Below are positions 8,104 to 11,620 of a stretch of 11,620 bases of DNA, piece by piece; position 1 is the stretch's first letter, and each line of letters begins with the position of its first letter. The position numbers and the translations under genes are program-made. The DNA is from Ectocarpus siliculosus (lineage: Eukaryota > Sar > Phaeophyceae > Ectocarpales > Ectocarpaceae): positions 2,055,445 through 2,067,064 of the forward strand of contig FN649734.1 of assembly GCA_000310025.1 (NCBI GenBank). Reading direction: 5' to 3'. The notes beneath the pieces are model-generated. The model saw nothing but the letters and a program-made list of their open reading frames with translations, made no database searches and was not told the DNA's origin.

Positions 8104-8326
8104 GGAAAAAGGACTTGATTATACACAGAAAAAGGAAGTGAGGAACCACAAGCCACGCACACAAATTCCGTTGTAGACACCCATACCCTCAAACCTGCAA
8201 TATGTGATAAAGTTGGTACCACCAAATCTAATCCATAGCAACCATTGAACCCCCAAACTCCCCGCTCCATCTGCTCGGGAAATTCTTGCTCGCAATAATC
8301 TGTTGATGCTGTGAGTACATCCAACA

Positions 8327-8338
8327 GCCCCCCTACTC
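8327..8338 (-). promoter_or_regulatory. Polypurine tract (plus-strand primer site)
   Basis: On the minus strand GAGTAGGGGGGC stands directly before the LTR start TGTTGGA. This is where LTR retrotransposons keep the RNase H-resistant primer for second-strand synthesis. Confidence 0.8.
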
Positions 8339-8851
8339 GCTGCATTGGCAAGATTACACCCGGACTCATTTAACTACCTTACACATGCATACCCTCTTAT
8401 ACCAAATACCTGAACGCAAGGCTTAGTGATTAACATTCCATTCATCTCATGCTTCGTCTTCGCCAAAACACCATGACCATTAAACCCGAAACAAAACTCG
8501 TTAGAACTCCAACCGGTTTGAAACTCTTGTCCTAACCATTAAACCAGAAACACTGCAGAGATTATCCATCGGTCACCCTGGAATTCAACATCGTAGAAAA
8601 TCCTCAGAAATAGCAATTCAATAGAATCGCACAAACGCAAAAAAACAAAACAAAAATAAAGACTCCAGGACTGCTCATTTAGAATTTCAATCGGATAGAA
8701 AGTATTCCCAACCAACCATTAAAACAGAAATACCAAATATAATGTCCATCGGCCATTCTTGAATTCAAAATCGTAGAAAATCAACTCCTCATATACTCAA
8801 ATCGAAAGAATCACACAAACAAAAACACAACACAAAAAACTCCGGGATTGC
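8339..8851 (-). other. 3' untranslated stretch of the element, with duplicated segment
   Basis: AT-rich sequence between the Pol stop and the polypurine tract. It contains two diverged copies of a roughly 155-bp segment, starting at 8534 and 8714 (period about 180), sharing AACCATTAAA-CAGAAA, TCCATCGG, GAATTCAA-ATCGTAGAAAATC, CACAAAC and ACTCC-GGA-TGCTCA. A shorter third trace starts near 8476. The copy nearest the gene runs through the Pol stop codon, so the end of the ORF is part of the duplicated unit. No further gene is seen. Confidence 0.7.
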
Positions 8852-10273
8852 TCAATTTAAGTTCATCACGTAGTCCCTGTGGAACACAAAATCCCTCTCA
8901 GGTAGCGCCTTCGTGAGGAAGTCAGCATGCTGGTGCTGCGACGCTACATGAATGATCTCTACCTCCTTCTCATCTACCAGTTGTCTGAGGAAGTGATGCC
9001 GCACGTCGATGTGCTTCGAGTTGGAATTCGAGATCGGGTGTTTTGCGATCTGGATAGCACCCTCGTTATCCTCGTACAGTGGAATGCACGGCCGCAACTC
9101 CTTCGGCAACATAAAGCGCCAAACCTGCCTCAAAAAAAGAATCTCCTTCCCCATGTCCGCCATCGCCACGTACTCTGCCTGCGTGGTGGACAAAGTCACA
9201 CACTTCTGAGTCTTGGAAAACCATGCTATCGCTCCCCCCGCACACATTACTACTCCCCCTGAAACCGACCTACGATCCGCCGCACGCGAGGCGTAATCCG
9301 CGTCGACGAACGTGATCAAAGAAAACCCTGAAATTGTCCCCTTCTGAAAAGAAATCCCGAAAGAACTAGTCCTAACTGCATATCCTAAGATGCCAAGTGC
9401 AGCCTTCCAGTGGATCAACTTGGGTGCACTACAGTACCTCGCTACTGCCCTCACCGCATTCGCGATATCCGGCCTAGTCAACAAAGCTATCCATAGCAAC
9501 GAACCAATCAGCGCGCGAAATGGGTGCTCTACGCTCGGCTCATTCACATCAAAGTCCCAAAGTCTCCAAGTCGTGGGCAAAGGAATGCTTCCGCCCCACT
9601 CCACACCATATCTCTCTCCCAACTCCTTAGTGTATGTCTCCTGCGAAATCGTCAATCTACCTGCCTCTCTGTCCCTCTCGTAATAGCAACCAGAGTACCA
9701 CTGCAACTCCCCCAGAGACTTCACCGGTACGTACTCGCCCAGGTCCTTCCCAAATTGATCACACCTCTCCTTCGTCCCCACTGCAAAAATATCATCTACG
9801 TGTACTACTAGAATCAACACTACTTCCCCCCTTTCGACTAAGGGAAAAACACATGAATCGGCCATGCACTGCTCGAAACCCAAAGCCAAAAGACACTTCT
9901 TCAGCAACGCGTACCACTCCCTAGATGCCTGCCTCAAACCGTAAAGGCTCTTGTTCAACTGCACAATCTTCCCCGACAACGCACCACATCCTTCCGGCAA
10001 TCGCATGAAAATGTCTTCCTTGAGAGGGGCCCTCACAAACGCCTGATCGATATCGAAATGGCACAACTCCAAGTCAAGCTCACACGCCAAAGCTGCCAAC
10101 ATACGAACACTAGACGAAGCTACTGTGGGAGCATACAAATCACCAAAGTCAATGTACTCCTTCTGCATATCTCCTCTTGCAACAAGTCTGGTTTTGGCCT
10201 TCGCAGGAAAGCCAAACGCATCTACCTTCCAATCAAACACAAACTTCGACTTGATACAATTACCGATTGGTTG
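8852..10273 (-). CDS. pol: Copia Pol, C-terminal part: reverse transcriptase and RNase H
   Basis: Reading follows the in-frame TAG at 10276-10274 and ends at TGA (8854-8852). Numbered from the valine of VFDWK (10240), RT motifs are KTRLVARGD (16-24), the first catalytic aspartates HFDIDQAF (61-68), LYGLRQASREWY (99-110) and the active-site box HVDDI (147-151), where copia usually has YVDD. RNase H follows with FVDADYA (311-317), TTQAEY (352-357), EDNEGA (390-395), KHIDVRHHF (409-417) and HADFLTKAL (438-446). It copies the element RNA into DNA and removes the RNA strand. Every motif expected in this part is present and no frameshift is seen. There is no independent start codon with good support, so expression should depend on passing the TAG or on another copy. 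Confidence 0.93.
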   Translation of the reverse strand, partial: QPIGNCIKSKFVFDWKVDAFGFPAKAKTRLVARGDMQKEYIDFGDLYAPTVASSSVRMLAALACELDLELCHFDIDQAFVRAPLKEDIFMRLPEGCGALSGKIVQLNKSLYGLRQASREWYALLKKCLLALGFEQCMADSCVFPLVERGEVVLILVVHVDDIFAVGTKERCDQFGKDLGEYVPVKSLGELQWYSGCYYERDREAGRLTISQETYTKELGERYGVEWGGSIPLPTTWRLWDFDVNEPSVEHPFRALIGSLLWIALLTRPDIANAVRAVARYCSAPKLIHWKAALGILGYAVRTSSFGISFQKGTISGFSLITFVDADYASRAADRRSVSGGVVMCAGGAIAWFSKTQKCVTLSTTQAEYVAMADMGKEILFLRQVWRFMLPKELRPCIPLYEDNEGAIQIAKHPISNSNSKHIDVRHHFLRQLVDEKEVEIIHVASQHQHADFLTKALPERDFVFHRDYVMNLN

Positions 10274-11620
10274 CTAGGGTCCAACAACCTTGAATGCATC
10301 TGCTTCTAGCAACCCAAACACCTCTCTCTTCGTTGCGTCCATGAACTGGGTGCTGTGCACGCTCTCCTTCGCCTCCTTGAATGTCTGGGGAACCCTGAGG
10401 TCCTTGGCGTGGCAGCGCGGCATGTCGGGACGCAGAAGGGGTGACTCCATCTCAGAGATAGCCGAATCGAGGTCGTCGCGCGTCGCAAGACGCGCCATGA
10501 GCCCGAGCGGAACGCCCCGCTCAGAGGGACCGATCGACCATCCATACCCCACGCGTCCCTTCTCGCCCGTGTCCCCCTTAGGCAGGATGCCCTTGCTTCC
10601 TCCCGCGTCCCCACTCCGAGCTCGCTGCTCCCCTCCGCCCCCCTGCTCATCATCCCCCTCCAATCCTGGCCGGAGCATCGTCTTCCCGTTCATGACTCGC
10701 CGAGCATCCAGCATGGAGAGGAGGACATCTTCGTTCGCCTGAGCCAGCAACCCCATGGTGATCTCGGAAGGAGGGAGAGGAGTACTGACGGCCTCGTTCG
10801 GCAGAAATGGGAACTGCCGGTCCTCCGAAAGAGTAGAGAGCTGCTGCTGTGACATGGCGCGCGCATCTCCCCTCGTGCGTCCTCGGACCCGAAGGTCTCC
10901 CTTCTCGCCCAGCTGTCTCGAAGCATGGGGCGTCAGGGGCGTGGCGTACCCCGGTGCGGTCGGCGGCGGTCTGGTCAGCCTGGTTTGGCGTGGTTGCGGC
11001 GCTCTTCTTGGCGGGGACTGTTCAGCCTCGATGGGTGAGGACGACCATTCCGGGAGTGGCGGCGATATCGACGACGACGGCGACGACCCAGCAGCGGCAG
11101 CAGCAGCAGAGGACGGAGGTGGAGCAGCGGCGGTCCCCATCGCATGCGGCCACGGGAGCGGCGACACGGCGGCACCAGGCGAAGGTGCAGGCCATGACGC
11201 AGGCCCCGGCGGCGGTGGCGACGGTGACGGCCCGGCGGCGGCAGCAGCGGGCGGCGGTGGAGCGGCGGCGGTCCCCGTCACAGGCGGCCACGGGAGCGGC
11301 GACACGGCGGCACCAGGCGAAGGTGCAGGCCATGACGCAGGCCCCGGTGGCGGCGGCGACGGCGACGGCCCGGCGGTGGCAGCAGCGGGCGGCGGTGGAG
11401 CGGCGGCGGTCCCCTTCGCAGGCGGCCACGGGAGCGGCGACACGGCGACACCAGGCGAAGGTGCAGGCCATGACGCTGGCCCCGGTGGCGGCGGCGACGG
11501 AGACGGTCCGGCGGTGGCAGCAGCGGGCGGCGGTGGAGCGGCGGCGGTCCCCTTCGCAGGCGGCCACGGGAGCAGCGACACGGCGGCACCAGGCGAAGGT
11601 GCAGGCCATGACGAAGGCCC
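10274..11620 (-). CDS. pol: Copia Pol, linker between integrase and RT plus RT N-terminal edge, right end open
   Basis: The frame is open from the window edge to TAG at 10276-10274, so the true start lies outside. Domain order: tandem repeats of 46 residues rich in P, A, S and G (about 11100-11620), a low-complexity linker (QQQL, DDEQGGGGEQ), then PQTFKEAKES...MDATKREVFGLLEADAFKVV (about 10276-10390). That last part is the usual opening of the copia RT domain. Integrase, protease and Gag must lie further right. Between VVGP and QPIGN the frame meets UAG; the RT domain resumes at once on the other side in the same frame, so this is a single stop within one domain. Whether it is a mutation or a recoding site is open. 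Confidence 0.85.
   Translation of the reverse strand, partial: GPSSWPAPSPGAAVSLLPWPPAKGTAAAPPPPAAATAGPSPSPPPPGPASWPAPSPGVAVSPLPWPPAKGTAAAPPPPAAATAGPSPSPPPPGPASWPAPSPGAAVSPLPWPPVTGTAAAPPPPAAAAAGPSPSPPPPGPASWPAPSPGAAVSPLPWPHAMGTAAAPPPSSAAAAAAGSSPSSSISPPLPEWSSSPIEAEQSPPRRAPQPRQTRLTRPPPTAPGYATPLTPHASRQLGEKGDLRVRGRTRGDARAMSQQQLSTLSEDRQFPFLPNEAVSTPLPPSEITMGLLAQANEDVLLSMLDARRVMNGKTMLRPGLEGDDEQGGGGEQRARSGDAGGSKGILPKGDTGEKGRVGYGWSIGPSERGVPLGLMARLATRDDLDSAISEMESPLLRPDMPRCHAKDLRVPQTFKEAKESVHSTQFMDATKREVFGLLEADAFKVVGP
11100..11620 (-). repeat. 138-bp tandem repeats coding a proline-rich linker
   Basis: The marker CCCC of the GGCGGTCCCC motif recurs at 11135, 11273, 11411 and 11549, always 138 bases apart. 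The unit encodes 46 residues of the kind GTAAAPPPPAAA, GPSPSPPPPGPASWPAPSPG and VSPLPWPP. Three nearly identical units and a diverged one (nearest RT) are visible, and the array continues past the edge. Because 138 is divisible by three, every copy keeps the frame. Confidence 0.93.

Larger units (their letters stand above)
7805..8326 (-). repeat. 3' LTR of the copia element (522 bp)
   Basis: Read on the minus strand it starts TGTTGGATGTACTCACAGC at 8326, immediately after a polypurine tract, and ends CTACTCAACA at 7805. The ends form the TGTTG/CAACA inverted repeat typical of copia LTRs. It contains the mini-hairpin array (7913-8103) and a candidate TATA box. The outer boundary (7805) is inferred from the CAACA end and awaits the 5' LTR for confirmation. 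Confidence 0.82.
7805..11620 (-). mobile_element. Ty1/copia LTR retrotransposon, 3' half
   Basis: Transcript order runs right to left: Pol linker, RT, RNase H, 3' untranslated stretch, polypurine tract, 3' LTR. RT ahead of RNase H with no integrase after it is the copia order, and the RT and RNase H motifs are copia-type. Gag, protease, integrase, primer-binding site and 5' LTR should lie beyond 11620. Because the 5' LTR is off the window, LTR identity (age) and the target duplication cannot be assessed. Apart from one UAG the coding part is open throughout, which suggests a fairly young copy. Confidence 0.92.

Noticed and set aside
7911-8106. CRISPR-like reading of the repeat array
   Set aside because: Units are short, vary in sequence and have irregular spacing; the array sits inside a eukaryotic LTR.
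11022-11609. 195-residue minus-strand ORF in another frame
   Set aside because: Shadow of the 138-bp repeat: the period is a multiple of three and the DNA is GC-rich, so all frames stay open. Only the frame leading into RT has support.

Overview
The window looks like nuclear DNA of an intron-rich eukaryote. A photosynthetic stramenopile, most likely a brown alga of the Ectocarpus kind, is my best guess. That guess rests on GC-rich exons set among long introns full of TTG/GTT runs, on a copia retrotransposon with a proline/alanine-rich Pol linker, and on a Sanger-like noisy left end. The organism is inferred, not shown.

Left part (1-5500): bases 1 to about 380 look like low-quality read tail at a contig edge. 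From 611 to 5346, on the plus strand, lie seven exons of PRP6/PRPF6, the HAT/TPR-repeat protein that bridges U5 and U4/U6 in the spliceosomal tri-snRNP. I rebuilt them by matching the family and checking phase at every junction. They give 414 in-frame codons plus a stop, covering the C-terminal part of the protein; the N-terminal part is missing. The first visible intron has a GC donor. Intron 5 carries a nearly exact 338-bp tandem duplication. The end of the last exon is duplicated just downstream with its reading frame intact.

Middle part (5500-7800): mostly unassigned DNA with a long GA microsatellite and a weak minus-strand ORF. At 6660-7159 is a broken transposase of the pogo/Tigger/CENP-B type. 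It has a pipsqueak-type helix-turn-helix, a one-base frame change, a CENP-B-type DNA-binding region, and the start of the DDE domain (NADETG). No DDE remainder follows.

Right part (7805-11620): the 3' half of a Ty1/copia retrotransposon on the minus strand. In transcript order it has a proline-rich linker with 138-bp (46-residue) tandem repeats, the N-terminal edge of the reverse transcriptase domain, one in-frame UAG, the rest of RT and RNase H, a repeat-bearing 3' untranslated stretch, a polypurine tract, and a 522-bp 3' LTR bounded by TGTTG...CAACA. Gag, protease, integrase and the 5' LTR lie beyond the right edge. Inside the LTR is an array of about ten small hairpins whose arms change in a compensating way while the loop motif stays constant. 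This is the least expected structure in the window.
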